The notes under the pieces were generated by a model. The model saw only the letters and a list, made by a program, of their open reading frames with translations. It was not told where the DNA came from and ran no database searches. A stretch of 64,000 nt of DNA. Source: Deltaproteobacteria bacterium (lineage in GTDB: Bacteria > Desulfobacterota > Binatia > UBA1149 > JAJCZL01). The position numbers were made by a program, and so were the translations under genes. Positions 9,206-20,865 of this stretch are shown one piece after another (positions within the stretch are counted from its first letter, which is position 1; every line of letters begins with the position of its first letter). The stretch lies in the NCBI GenBank assembly GCA_029262415.1, contig JAJCZL010000009.1:1-64000 (forward strand). Reading direction: 5' to 3'.

Positions 9206-9526
9206 TCAGGCAGCGGCGCTGGCGAGAACCTTCTCGAGTTCGCCCGACTCATACATCGATACAACGATGTCACAGCCACCGACAAACTCACCATCAACGT
9301 AGAGCTGAGGGACCGTCGGCCAGTTCGAGAACTGTTTGATTCCGTCGCGAAGCTCGGGATCGGTAAGGACGTTGTAGGTCGTGTAGGTCACGCCGGTCTG
9401 CTCGAGGGCACGGATGACGGTGGCTGAGAACCCACACTCGGGCATCTGCGGTGTTCCCTTCATGAAGAGAACGACTTTATCGGCTTCGACCGTCTTCTGG
9501 ATCCTCTGAAAAACGTCTTCTGGCAT
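9206..9526 (-). CDS. grxD: Monothiol glutaredoxin, CGFS type (Grx4/GrxD)
   Basis: A 106-residue protein with the CGFS active site (PECGFSA), the glutathione-contacting VLFMKGTP and [16 protein letters not shown] motifs, and the normal length for Grx4. CGFS glutaredoxins bind a bridging [2Fe-2S] cluster with glutathione and deliver it to client proteins, often as a heterodimer with BolA. GAGGAG lies about 10 nt before the ATG. The bolA gene is directly upstream and ends one base before this start, so the two are cotranscribed. Confidence 0.93.
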   Translation of the reverse strand: MPEDVFQRIQKTVEADKVVLFMKGTPQMPECGFSATVIRALEQTGVTYTTYNVLTDPELRDGIKQFSNWPTVPQLYVDGEFVGGCDIVVSMYESGELEKVLASAAA

Positions 9527-9527
9527 C

Positions 9528-9767
9528 TTACTCGACTCCTCGTTGCTCCGGCGTAAGCGTCTGAATCGCGAGAGCGTGAATCTCCACGCGCATCGCATCG
9601 CCAAGCGCGTCGTAGATCATACGATGCTGCTGAACCATTGAACACCCCCGAAAGCGCTCGGAAACCACCTCGATCTCGAAGTGATCGCCCCCTTTGAGGT
9701 CGACCGCCTTAACCTGCGCCCCCGGGATCGCCGAAACCACCCGCGACTCGATCTCTTGTGCCGTCAC
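9528..9767 (-). CDS. bolA: BolA family protein
   Basis: A 79-residue BolA domain: [17 protein letters not shown], then [33 protein letters not shown] with the conserved FxGxxxxxRHxxI-type region and the C-terminal [10 protein letters not shown]. BolA binds monothiol glutaredoxin and shares an Fe-S cluster with it through conserved His/Cys residues. The GTG start at 9767 has GGAGGA about 10 nt upstream; a longer reading frame upstream has no BolA similarity. It forms an operon with the CGFS glutaredoxin downstream, which supports a role in Fe-S trafficking. Confidence 0.88.
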   Translation of the reverse strand: MTAQEIESRVVSAIPGAQVKAVDLKGGDHFEIEVVSERFRGCSMVQQHRMIYDALGDAMRVEIHALAIQTLTPEQRGVE

Positions 9768-9911
9768 CTCGGAATGGTCCTCCGATTTGCTTGAAAACTC
9801 AACCTCTTCGAGCCCACGAAGACGCGGGCCCCGAACCGCGCAAAGCACTCTACAATCGACCGGCGCGTTGCGCTGGCAATACCCGCAAGTTCGTGTTTCT
9901 AGTTTTTGAAT

Positions 9912-11681
9912 ATGAACCAAACGCTGAAGTCATGGGTGGACGAAATCGCGGCCCACACAACCCCCGATGAGATCGTGTGGTGCGACGGATCCGCAGAAGA
10001 AAACCGGCGTCTCATTAATGAGATGGTCGAACAGGGCGAGCTCACCAGGCTTAATGAAGAAAGCTATCCCAACTCGTTTTTGGCGCGCAGCGACCCCCGC
10101 GACGTAGCACGCGTCGAACACCTGACCTTCATCTGTAGCCCTACCGAGAGCGAAGCCGGCCCGACCAACAACTGGATGTCGCCGGCCGACGCCAAGAGCA
10201 AAGTTTGGCCGTTGTTCAAAGGCGCAATGAAGGGCCGCAAACTATACGTGGTCCCTTACATCATGGGACCCGCGGGCTCGGAGATCTCCGAGGTCGGCAT
10301 CGAGATCACCGACTCACCTTACGTTGTGGTCAACATGCGGATCATGACCCGCATGGGCAAGATCGCACTCGACCAACTCGGCGACAGCCCCAACTTCGTA
10401 AAGGGTTTGCACTCGCTCGGCGACCTCTCACCCGATCGCCGCTTCATCATGCACTTTCCGCAAGACCGCGAGATTTGGTCAGTCGGCTCGGGTTACGGCG
10501 GCAACGCACTGCTCGGCAAGAAGTGCTTCGCACTGCGCATCGCGTCGACGATCGCACGTGACGAGGGCTGGCTTGCCGAGCACATGCTGATCCTCGGCCT
10601 CGAAGATCCACAAGGCAACGTCACCTATATGGCTGCCGCTTTCCCGTCGGCGTGCGGAAAAACCAACCTGGCGATGCTGGTGCCGCCCGAGTCGCAAGAC
10701 GGCTGGAAAGTTTGGACAGTCGGCGATGACATCGCTTGGATGAAGTTCGGCGAGGACGGACGGCTGTACGCCGTCAACCCCGAGGCCGGTTTCTTCGGCG
10801 TTGCTCCGGGTACCAGCACCAAGACCAACCCCAACGCGATCAAATCGCTCGAGGGCAACTCGATCTTCACCAACGTCGCCCTCACCGATGACAACGAGCC
10901 CTGGTGGGAAGGGATGGACGGCCCTCCGCCCGCGCACGCCATCGACTGGAAGGGCAACGATTGGACTCCCGAGTCTGAGGGAGTCGGTGCGCACCCTAAT
11001 TCGCGCTTTACCGCGCCGGCTAAACAGTGCCCGGCGATCTCCAGCAAATGGGAAGACCCCAAAGGCGTGCCGATCTCGGCTTTCATCTTTGGAGGGCGTC
11101 GCGCCAAGACGGCGCCTTTGGTGTTCCAGAGCTTTGACTGGGAGCACGGCGTTTACGTCGGCGCATCCGTCGCCTCGGAAACCACCGCCGCACAGTCGGG
11201 ACAGAAAGTCGGCGTTATCCGCCGTGACCCGATGGCGATGATCCCTTTCTGTGGCTACAACATGGGCGACTACTTCAAGCACTGGCTGTCGATCGGCAAG
11301 AAGTCCGACAAGGTGCCGGCCATCTTCCACGTGAACTGGTTCCGTACCAACAATGACGGCAAATTCATATGGCCGGGTTTCGGCGAGAACCTGCGCGTGT
11401 TGCGCTGGATCAAGGATCGTTGCGACGGCAAGGCCGCGGCCGCCGAGACCCCGATCGGATTCGTTCCGACGCCCGAGAGTATCGACCTGTCAGGCCTTAA
11501 GGGTGTGGACCCGCAGACCATGAAGGACCTGCTCAGCGTCGATCCCGATGCGTGGCAGGACGACCTGGTGAGCCAACGCGAGTTCTTCGAGAAGTTCGGA
11601 GATCGTTTGCCGGAGAACATCTGGCAGCAATACCGAGCGTTGGAACAACGCCTCAACGCACAACGAGCCGAGTCTGCGTAA
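9912..11681 (+). CDS. pckG: Phosphoenolpyruvate carboxykinase (GTP)
   Basis: A 589-residue enzyme converting oxaloacetate and GTP to phosphoenolpyruvate, CO2 and GDP, the entry step of gluconeogenesis. The GTP-class hallmark [14 protein letters not shown] (P-loop with the mobile active-site cysteine) is at about residues 235-250, with FFGVAPGTS, the guanine-loop region [12 protein letters not shown], and [14 protein letters not shown]. The length is normal. The ATG at 9912 lacks a ribosome site. It is divergent from bolA-grxD over 144 bp, where its promoter must lie. With pyruvate:ferredoxin oxidoreductase at the end of the window it would route acetyl-CoA or pyruvate carbon upward. Confidence 0.95.
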   Translation: MNQTLKSWVDEIAAHTTPDEIVWCDGSAEENRRLINEMVEQGELTRLNEESYPNSFLARSDPRDVARVEHLTFICSPTESEAGPTNNWMSPADAKSKVWPLFKGAMKGRKLYVVPYIMGPAGSEISEVGIEITDSPYVVVNMRIMTRMGKIALDQLGDSPNFVKGLHSLGDLSPDRRFIMHFPQDREIWSVGSGYGGNALLGKKCFALRIASTIARDEGWLAEHMLILGLEDPQGNVTYMAAAFPSACGKTNLAMLVPPESQDGWKVWTVGDDIAWMKFGEDGRLYAVNPEAGFFGVAPGTSTKTNPNAIKSLEGNSIFTNVALTDDNEPWWEGMDGPPPAHAIDWKGNDWTPESEGVGAHPNSRFTAPAKQCPAISSKWEDPKGVPISAFIFGGRRAKTAPLVFQSFDWEHGVYVGASVASETTAAQSGQKVGVIRRDPMAMIPFCGYNMGDYFKHWLSIGKKSDKVPAIFHVNWFRTNNDGKFIWPGFGENLRVLRWIKDRCDGKAAAAETPIGFVPTPESIDLSGLKGVDPQTMKDLLSVDPDAWQDDLVSQREFFEKFGDRLPENIWQQYRALEQRLNAQRAESA

Positions 11682-11746
11682 AACAACGTGTGACTCGGGT
11701 GCTTCTCACCCCTCAGTGCGGTCGGCGATCCATGGGGCGACTGCCC

Positions 11747-11890
11747 ATCCACATCGGCTAAGGCCTTAAGACTTTCGTCCGGGGCATCCCCCCTTTTGAG
11801 GGCCGCCGGTACGGTATCGACCGCTGAGAGCTCACCCGCGGCGATTTTGCGGGCGGTTTCGGCGGCTGAGAGTTCAAAAAGTTCGTTCAT
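11747..11890 (-). pseudogene. N-terminal remnant of an amidase (GatA-like family)
   Basis: Reading from ATG at 11890 gives MNELFELSAAETARKIAAGE then LSAVDTV, which is the usual opening of amidase-signature enzymes (E-L-[ST]-A-x-E-L-A-x-x-I-x-x-x-E-L-S-x-V-x-x-V). The next 25 codons keep weak similarity (ESLKALADVD) and then all likeness is lost; the Ser-Ser-Lys catalytic region is absent. There is no ribosome site. The frame stays open and runs antisense into the 3' end of pckG, so it is a decayed fragment rather than a gene. The flanking bases 11682-11746 and 11891-12032 hold nothing I recognise. Confidence 0.45.
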
Positions 11891-12032
11891 TCGTGGACTA
11901 CAGGGACGCAATGCTCTAGTTGTCGTTAACAGAAGCACATAGAATCTGTCTTGCGGAGTTGGGTGCAGCCCGGACTCAGATGAGACGTGCAACGGCTCCG
12001 CGGCCGCTGCGGTCGACACCGCTTTTATACCG

Positions 12033-12386
12033 ATGCCGCCACCTAGAAGGATCAAAGCAGTATCCCCCAGCGGGCCTAAGGACGCCTCGCGCGCCGTTCT
12101 CATATTCGCCACCATCGCGTTGGTCGCGATCTTCGGCGCGGTCTTTCTGATTCGGCTCTCGGAAGTAATGCCCTTCGGAATGTGGCTGCTGGTAGCGGTC
12201 TCGACCGCAGTCGCAGTCATTGCGTGCTGCTCGGCGATCTTCGCGCGGGCCTACTCGACACCGACCGCCTACCACCCCGGACCACCGGTGCTCAAGCCGC
12301 GTCGGATGCGCCCGCTGCGATCGTCCAACGGACACCGTCCCCACCGCCCCGACCAAGACGCGAACGTCGCACGCAAAGCTTCCTGA
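12033..12386 (+). CDS. Hypothetical small membrane protein
   Basis: A 117-residue reading frame with two clear hydrophobic helices (RAVLIFATIALVAIFGAVFL at about 19-38 and MWLLVAVSTAVAVIACC at about 50-66) and a basic, Pro/Arg-rich tail (PPVLKPRRMRPLR). I recognise no family. The ATG has no good ribosome site and the gene stands alone between the amidase remnant and xthA, with which it converges over 8 bp. The membrane pattern and codon use favour a real gene, but it could be chance. Confidence 0.45.
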   Translation: MPPPRRIKAVSPSGPKDASRAVLIFATIALVAIFGAVFLIRLSEVMPFGMWLLVAVSTAVAVIACCSAIFARAYSTPTAYHPGPPVLKPRRMRPLRSSNGHRPHRPDQDANVARKAS

Positions 12387-12394
12387 GTCGGCGG

Positions 12395-14939
<2,545 letters not shown>

Positions 14940-15038
14940 GACCTACACCGCCCGGTTCGCCGCCGAGCGGCCTAGTGACTCACGACCGTCTGCGGTATAT
15001 GAAACCCTCAGTGCCCTCTCCGTCCCCGCGCGCTAAGT

Positions 15039-15770
15039 ATGAAAACCAAGATCGCCGCTGCTCTCTTACCTCTCTCGGTAGCCTTATACACTGCGAGCCT
15101 GACCATGAACGTCGCCCGCGTAACCGGCAACGTCAGCCTGGACGCCGCGGGGATCGAACAAGAATTAAAGTCGCAGATCGGCGGCGAACGAACACTCGAC
15201 GCAGTCAGCGACGAGATTACCGCCGTGATCAGCGGCGTCGTCCGCCAAGAGTTTCCGATGTTCGCCAATCAATTCATGTTCAGCAGGATCGCCAACAGCG
15301 TTGCAGCACAGGTGAAACAGCGCGGCCCGAAAATAATCGATAACCTGATGCCCGAACTCAACGTACCGCAGCCGGACGCAGAAATACGCGACATGAAGCT
15401 GTTGCAGACGATCAAAGACCTGTGGAACGACAGCGACAAGTTCCTCGCGACATGCCTGGTAATGTTCACGATCTTCTTTCCAATCAGCAAGTACATCGCC
15501 TTGACGTCGCTGTTGATTGTGCCGACGCACTCACCGATGCGTAACAGCGTGCTCCGTTGGCTAAAAAACTGGGGACAGTGGTCGATGGGCGACGTCTTTG
15601 TCGTCGCGTTCCTGGTCGTCTATATGCGCATCAACACCAGCGTGGTCAGCACCAGCAAACTGGCCGACATCTCGGTCCGGGTCGGCGTAGAGCCGGGCAT
15701 GTACCTGTTCGCGGCCTCAGTGATTCTGGCGATGATCTGCTCGATGCTACTGACCTCCGACCAGCACTGA
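15039..15770 (+). CDS. PqiA-domain membrane protein
   Basis: A 243-residue protein. An N-terminal helix (residues 4-25) is followed by a periplasmic segment of about 110 residues and then three or four helices carrying PqiA-family motifs (TIFFPISKYIAL, and WSMGDVFVVAFLVVYMRI). Classical PqiA has two such domains and zinc ribbons; here there is one domain and no CxxC pair. PqiA works with MCE proteins in lipid transport between the membranes, but no MCE (PqiB) gene is near, so function here is only suggested by family. It follows thiC by 99 bp on the same strand. Confidence 0.72.
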   Translation: MKTKIAAALLPLSVALYTASLTMNVARVTGNVSLDAAGIEQELKSQIGGERTLDAVSDEITAVISGVVRQEFPMFANQFMFSRIANSVAAQVKQRGPKIIDNLMPELNVPQPDAEIRDMKLLQTIKDLWNDSDKFLATCLVMFTIFFPISKYIALTSLLIVPTHSPMRNSVLRWLKNWGQWSMGDVFVVAFLVVYMRINTSVVSTSKLADISVRVGVEPGMYLFAASVILAMICSMLLTSDQH

Positions 15771-15847
15771 CGGGTCCGGCCCACACACCACGTACCGCGC
15801 TTCCATGCACTTTCGCGCCGGGCGGGGGGTTGGGCTAATCTGCGCCT

Positions 15848-16456
15848 ATGCCTGAAGTCCGGGCGGTATTTCACCGCAGCAAACACACTAACATTTACCC
15901 GATGGGAGGCGACCGTTTCCTGATCGAGGCGATCCTCCAAGACGAGATCCACGACGTACACGCCGAAGTCGAGGTTCTGCATCCCTCGCTGGAGATCGTC
16001 GCGGCGCGTTCAGAGGTCCGCAACGGCCCCTTCACAAACATCTGTAATCTGACCGCCCCAAATATGCAGTTGCTCGTCGGCATGAAGGTCGAGCGCGGCT
16101 TTACCATCGAAGCACGCAAAAAAGTCGGCGGAACCGGCGGCTGCCACCGCGTGTCCGAGCTTGTAGTCGAGATCGCGCAGGCCGCCTACCAGCTACATTT
16201 CGTCCGATTCTTCGGCGATGCACCGAAAGCACAGCGTGAGCAAGAGGACGTGCCTGCCGAGCGCTACGCCGCCGTTGTCAAAGCAATCCCCGGCATGCGC
16301 AACACGTGCTTCTCGTACAGCGACGTCAACGAGGAACTAATCGCACAGCGCGCTGCCCCGATGAAGATCCGCGATCAAACGATGCCGTCGCGCGATCTCC
16401 CGCAGATCATCGACGGCGACTGCGCCGGTGCCGGACGAGACGAATGGGAGTTTTGA
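15848..16456 (+). CDS. DUF2889 family protein
   Basis: A 202-residue cytoplasmic protein. It opens VFHRSKHTNIYPMGGDRFLI and keeps the DUF2889 pattern: VEVLHPSLEIVAARSEVRNGPF, then C-N-L-T, and a late NTCFSYSD segment. Family members are widespread in proteobacteria and have no proven activity. The SDR gene starts 4 bp after its stop, and the SDR ribosome site lies inside this gene, so the two are probably translationally coupled and work together. Confidence 0.72.
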   Translation: MPEVRAVFHRSKHTNIYPMGGDRFLIEAILQDEIHDVHAEVEVLHPSLEIVAARSEVRNGPFTNICNLTAPNMQLLVGMKVERGFTIEARKKVGGTGGCHRVSELVVEIAQAAYQLHFVRFFGDAPKAQREQEDVPAERYAAVVKAIPGMRNTCFSYSDVNEELIAQRAAPMKIRDQTMPSRDLPQIIDGDCAGAGRDEWEF

Positions 16457-16460
16457 GACG

Positions 16461-17216
16461 ATGGGCGCACTGACAGGGAAAAAGGCCGTCGTAACCGGAA
16501 GCTCGCGCGGAATCGGCGCCGGGATCGCCCGTTCGTTGGCCGAGGCTGGAGCTGACGTCATGATCACCTATCGACGCAAGGCCAAAGAAGCCGAAGAACT
16601 AGCGGGCGAGCTTCGCGCGCTTGGAGTGAGGGCGGGTGTAGTAGCGTGTGACGTCGGCGACCTTGAATCGACCGAACGCTGCTTCGCGGAGGCCGCGGAG
16701 TTCCTCGGTGGCATCGATAGCGTGGTCGCCAACGCAGGCATTCCCTCAGGAATCGAACCTGTTGAAGAACTCGAGCCCAAGTACTGGCACAAAGTGCTCG
16801 ATACCAACCTGACTGGCGCGTTCCACACGTTACGCACGGCGATCCCACACTTGCGACGCGCGGGCGGTGGTTCGATAACGACCATCTCATCGATCGCGGC
16901 GCAATTGCTCGCACCGCGCGGCGTCGCCTACAACGTTGCCAAGGCCGGCGTCAATGCACTCACACTGACCACCGCTCGCGAAGTCGCCAAGGATAATATC
17001 CGCGTCAATGTGGTGGCACCGGGACTGATCGACACCGAGATGGGTCAGATGGTTGTACGTATACAAGGCGACAACGCGTTCAGCTCGATCCCGCTCGGGC
17101 GTATCGGTCAGCCGCGCGATATCGGCGCGGCCGTAGCACATCTGGCATCCGACGCCGGTTCGTGGATCACCGGACAGATACTGCGGGTAGACGGCGGCGC
17201 CTGCATTCAGCCCTGA
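16461..17216 (+). CDS. Short-chain dehydrogenase/reductase (FabG-like)
   Basis: A 251-residue classical SDR: cofactor motif VTGSSRGIGAGIA, NAG in VANAGIPSG, catalytic Ser (TTISSIAA) and YNVAK, and the C-terminal WITGQILRVDGG typical of 3-ketoacyl reductase-like SDRs. NAD(P)H-dependent reduction of a ketone or oxidation of an alcohol is expected; the substrate is not evident. ATG at 16461 with GGAG ten bases before it. It is coupled to the preceding DUF2889 gene. Confidence 0.87.
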   Translation: MGALTGKKAVVTGSSRGIGAGIARSLAEAGADVMITYRRKAKEAEELAGELRALGVRAGVVACDVGDLESTERCFAEAAEFLGGIDSVVANAGIPSGIEPVEELEPKYWHKVLDTNLTGAFHTLRTAIPHLRRAGGGSITTISSIAAQLLAPRGVAYNVAKAGVNALTLTTAREVAKDNIRVNVVAPGLIDTEMGQMVVRIQGDNAFSSIPLGRIGQPRDIGAAVAHLASDAGSWITGQILRVDGGACIQP

Positions 17217-17259
17217 GTAGCGCTCAGCACAACGCAAGCGCAAGCACTTGACGGGCCCG

Positions 17260-19311
17260 TCAGTCCGGCAGTTCTGCGCTGAAGCTTTCCCAGCGGACAA
17301 TCAGCTCTTCGAGTTTTTGCTGATCGGTAGTGTAGGAAGAGAGGATGTCGTGGTAGCGGGGCTGGTTCTCGTAGATTTCGGGTTTGGTCAGCTCGGCGCT
17401 GCGCTCGGCCTGCACCTTCTCTAACTCCGCGATGCGGTGTTCGTATTCCGCAACTTTCTTGCGCACCAGCATCGGGTTCATCCGGCCTTTCTTGGATGAT
17501 TTGTCGGCGCCCTTTGCGACCTTTGCAGACGTTACCGGCTTGCCGGCAGGCGACGCTGCGGTCGGTTTCTGCACTGCTACCGTGGATGGTTTCTCCGCTG
17601 CAGCCGGCGCTAACCTACCATCGATCAAAGCCGCAGCCCCGGGCACCTGGGGCGCACCGCCGGCACCATTGGCGGATTCATCGTCGTCTTCGGCTTGATG
17701 CGTACGCTGATTGCAGTGGACGATGTAGGCGTCGAGGTTACCCGGATACTCTTCAACCCGATTGTTCTCGACGTTCCAGATGCGCGTCGCCAGGCGATTC
17801 ACGAAGCTTCGGTTGTGGCTGACAAACACCAGCGTGCCGCCGAACGTCGCCATCGCTTCGGCCAACGCCTCGGCGGACTCGAGGTCGAGATGGTTGGTCG
17901 GCTCGTCCATGAGCATCACGTTGCCGGGATCGACCAGTAGCTTGGCGAGCGCGACGCGTGCCTTCTCACCGCCGCTGAGTACGCCGATCTTCTTGTCAAC
18001 ATCGTCGCCCGAGAAGAAAAACGTACCTAGGACGCTACGCGTCCGCGAAACATCGTCGAGCTTACTGCTGCGCCATACCTCATCCAGCACCGACGAGCCG
18101 AGCGGCAAATCGTCGGCGACGTGCTGGGCGTAGTAGCCAACGGCGGTGTTGTAGCCGCGCGCTACTTTTCCTTCGGTAGGCGCGAGTCGTCCCGCCATTA
18201 TTTTCAGAAGCGTAGACTTTCCCGCGCCGTTCGACCCGACGATCGCCACACGTTGGCCACGGCGCACGTTAAGACCGACGTTACCGAGCACACGTAGATT
18301 CCCGTAACTGTGGCCGATACCGGAGAGATCGAAGACGACCTCGCCGCTACGCGCACAGGGCGGAAAGCGAAACGACAACGTCGCATCCGATTCGAGCATC
18401 GTCACGTCGTCCATCTTCTCGAGGGCCTTGATACGACTCTGTACGGCTTTGGCTTTGGTCGCCTGCGCACGGAACCGTCGGATGAATCGCTCGGCCTGGT
18501 CACGCTCACGTTCGAGGTTCTTCGAGCGCCGCCCCAAAATCGCGACCTCTTCGACGCGTGCCAATTTGTACTTCTGGTAGTTGCCGGCGTACTGGCGGAC
18601 ACCTTCTGGTTCATAGGCCACGATGCGATCGATGTGCTCGTTGAGAAACTCGCGGTCATGACAGATCAAAATAGTGGCGCCGCGGAACTTGCCGAGGAAC
18701 TCGCTCAGCCACGCGACCGACGGGATGTCGAGATGGTTGGTCGGCTCATCGAGCATCAGCAGGTCGGGTTGTTGGAACAGCAAAGAGGCAAGTTCAGCAC
18801 GCATTTTCCAACCGCCGCTGAACTCTCCGATCGGTCGCGCGAAGTCAGAGCGCTTAAAGCCGAGACCGGCGAGGATGCGACGACCCTCATGCGGCGAGAA
18901 GTGTTGGTCAAAATGCAGCAGCTCTTCGTGGAGGTCGGCAAGTTTTTGTGCAAGCGCCATCTGCTCATCTGTGTCGTCGGTAATCTCGAGCTGCTCCTCA
19001 GCGGCTTCGAGCGAGGTCTCGAGGTCGGTGCGGCCGGGAACACTCGCCAGTAGCTTCTGCTCCAACCCCACGGACTCGTCCATCTCGAGTTCTTGCGGCA
19101 GATAGCCGATTCGCATGCCCCGCGCGGTGCGGACACTGCCGGCATCAGGCTCCATGGCACCGGAGAGCACCCTGAGAAGCGTGGATTTGCCCGAACCGTT
19201 GCGGCCGATCAGGCCGATTCGGTCGCTTTCGCCGACCCGCAGGTTGAGGCCGTCGATGATCTTGCGCGCACCGAACGAGACAGTGAGGTTTTCAATGGTG
19301 GCTAGGGACAT
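17260..19311 (-). CDS. ABC-F family ATP-binding protein
   Basis: A 683-residue soluble protein with two ABC domains and no membrane part: Walker A GRNGSGKST and GSNGAGKST, signatures FSGGWKMRAELA and LSGGEKARVALA, Walker B motifs ending in DEPTNHLD, and the ABC-F linker rich in Arg/Lys between them. The C-terminus (residues about 560-683) has an Ala/Pro/Lys linker and a coiled-coil tail. ABC-F proteins act on ribosomes or translation factors, not in transport. Which subfamily (YheS, YdiF, Uup-like) cannot be set safely by eye. It is divergent from the patatin gene. Confidence 0.88.
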   Translation of the reverse strand: MSLATIENLTVSFGARKIIDGLNLRVGESDRIGLIGRNGSGKSTLLRVLSGAMEPDAGSVRTARGMRIGYLPQELEMDESVGLEQKLLASVPGRTDLETSLEAAEEQLEITDDTDEQMALAQKLADLHEELLHFDQHFSPHEGRRILAGLGFKRSDFARPIGEFSGGWKMRAELASLLFQQPDLLMLDEPTNHLDIPSVAWLSEFLGKFRGATILICHDREFLNEHIDRIVAYEPEGVRQYAGNYQKYKLARVEEVAILGRRSKNLERERDQAERFIRRFRAQATKAKAVQSRIKALEKMDDVTMLESDATLSFRFPPCARSGEVVFDLSGIGHSYGNLRVLGNVGLNVRRGQRVAIVGSNGAGKSTLLKIMAGRLAPTEGKVARGYNTAVGYYAQHVADDLPLGSSVLDEVWRSSKLDDVSRTRSVLGTFFFSGDDVDKKIGVLSGGEKARVALAKLLVDPGNVMLMDEPTNHLDLESAEALAEAMATFGGTLVFVSHNRSFVNRLATRIWNVENNRVEEYPGNLDAYIVHCNQRTHQAEDDDESANGAGGAPQVPGAAALIDGRLAPAAAEKPSTVAVQKPTAASPAGKPVTSAKVAKGADKSSKKGRMNPMLVRKKVAEYEHRIAELEKVQAERSAELTKPEIYENQPRYHDILSSYTTDQQKLEELIVRWESFSAELPD

Positions 19312-19399
19312 ATGGGCTAACCCACGCTTGTAAGACTGAGAGCGGCGATCTGCAAACGCACGTGCAGGCCGCGTGTGCTAGGCTTGCTGCTGTTCTGCC

Positions 19400-20647
19400 G
19401 TGGCCGATCAACCCCCGAATAAGAACCGCGTTGCGATCGTACTCTCCGGCGGCGGCGCTCGCGGCGCCTACGAAGCCGGCGTGCTCGCGTACTTGTTCGA
19501 GACAATCTATCCAAAGCTGCCGCCGGGATTCGAATTTGACATCTTCAGCGGCACCTCGGTCGGCGCTATCCACGCAGCTTATACGGCCGCCACCTCGGAC
19601 CTGCCGACGCCTGAACGTGCGGCGCGGCTAACGGCTATCTGGCAGAACATGACGCTCGGCAAGGTCCTCGAACTACGCCCAAGCGATCTTTTGACGGTGC
19701 CGCTGCGGCTCCTCGGCGCAAACATCTTGTCGCGCACTACTGGAACACGCGAACGGGTCGACACCATCGGTGGACTGGTCGATATCGGGCCACTCGAAGA
19801 CATCGTCGACAACGAGATCCCGTGGGCCGTCCTACGCACCACGCTCGACGAGCGTGAACAGCGCACGCTTTGTGTCGCGTGCGCCGGCATCGAGACCGGC
19901 GAGATCACGGTGTTTATCGACGGCAAGCGGGCCGACACGACGCCTTGGGAATACGACCCCTACGTGGGCGCCACGCGTACCGACATTTCCGCGTGCCACG
20001 TGCGCGCATCGGCGGCAATACCGTTTTTGTTCCCGGCCGTACGGATCGGGAACAAGTTCTTCTTCGACGGCGGACTCAGGCTCAACACGCCGCTGTCCCC
20101 CGCCCTGCGCCTCGGCGCGAACAAAGTCCTGGTCGTAAGTCTCAAGCACGAACGAACTAGCGGAGACCTGTTGCAGTCGCCGCGCGATGAGATCGTAACG
20201 CAACCGGCCTTCATGATGGGTAAACTTCTCGACGTCTTGCTCTTGGACCCAATCGAGTACGAGCTTCAACGCTTGGATCTGATCAACGGCCTACTCAAGG
20301 TCGGAACCGACTGCTACGGCGAAGAGTTCATGCCCACCATCAACAAGATGGTTCGCCAGAAGCGCGGCACGGGATTCCAACCGGTAGAGACCGTGGTCAT
20401 CAAACCGAGCGTCGATCTCGGCAAAATCGCGGCGCAGTCTTACGCAAAACACAAGTCCAAGCGGCGCAGGCGCGACTTCTTGGCGTCATGGCTGATCAGA
20501 GCCGCGACCATCGGCGTTCCGCACGACGAGGCGGACCTGCTCTCCTACCTTTTCTTCGAAAGCGAATATACCAGCGAACTGATCGAACTGGGTCGCCGCG
20601 ACGCCGCCGAACAAGAGGCAGACATTGTCGCAATGCTTACCGGGTGA
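19400..20647 (+). CDS. Patatin-like phospholipase
   Basis: A 415-residue protein starting at GTG. The oxyanion loop LSGGGARGAYEAG, nucleophile elbow GTSVG and the catalytic DGG (FFFDGGLRLNTPLSPAL) form the Ser-Asp dyad of patatin lipases. The remaining 180 residues are a C-terminal extension with a KSKRRRRDFL basic patch. No signal peptide is seen, so it is probably cytoplasmic. Lipid acyl hydrolysis is expected. It stands alone and is followed by a hairpin at 20655-20686. Confidence 0.86.
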   Translation: MADQPPNKNRVAIVLSGGGARGAYEAGVLAYLFETIYPKLPPGFEFDIFSGTSVGAIHAAYTAATSDLPTPERAARLTAIWQNMTLGKVLELRPSDLLTVPLRLLGANILSRTTGTRERVDTIGGLVDIGPLEDIVDNEIPWAVLRTTLDEREQRTLCVACAGIETGEITVFIDGKRADTTPWEYDPYVGATRTDISACHVRASAAIPFLFPAVRIGNKFFFDGGLRLNTPLSPALRLGANKVLVVSLKHERTSGDLLQSPRDEIVTQPAFMMGKLLDVLLLDPIEYELQRLDLINGLLKVGTDCYGEEFMPTINKMVRQKRGTGFQPVETVVIKPSVDLGKIAAQSYAKHKSKRRRRDFLASWLIRAATIGVPHDEADLLSYLFFESEYTSELIELGRRDAAEQEADIVAMLTG

Positions 20648-20654
20648 ACGAAAA

Positions 20655-20686
20655 ACTGGAAGCAAGCGTTCCTTCTTGCCTCCAGT
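20655..20686 (+). terminator. Stem-loop after the patatin gene
   Basis: ACTGGA-A-GCAAG pairs with CTTGC-C-TCCAGT around an 8-nt loop: 11 pairs with one mismatch, 8 bp after the stop codon. The run of T that would make it a strong intrinsic terminator is missing (TCTCTCAG follows). The rest of the 218-bp gap to the next gene shows nothing else. Confidence 0.5.
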
Positions 20687-20865
20687 CTCTCAGCCGGGTC
20701 GTCCGGCATTCTTTGTGGCCGTCTCAGTAGGGCGGCCAGTTGTGGTACGTCGTCACGCTAACAGGCTCTGTTCGAGCCCCGGGACGATGGCCACTGAGTT
20801 AACGGTCCGCCCGTCCGCCAGCCGTGTCAAGAGAAACATGCACAAGTCTCAATTCTGCCGGTGTA

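Noticed and set aside
11270-12220. A 316-codon reverse frame over the pckG end.
   Set aside because: Only about 48 codons in the middle look like a protein (amidase); the rest is antisense to pckG or to the small membrane protein gene.
17249-17262. Palindrome TGACGGGCCCGTCA at the end of the ABC-F gene as a terminator.
   Set aside because: It has no loop and no T run and overlaps the stop codon; too weak to call.
20760-20795. GGCTCTGTTCGAGCC looked like a tRNA T-arm.
   Set aside because: No acceptor, D or anticodon arms can be folded around it; it is a simple 5-bp hairpin.
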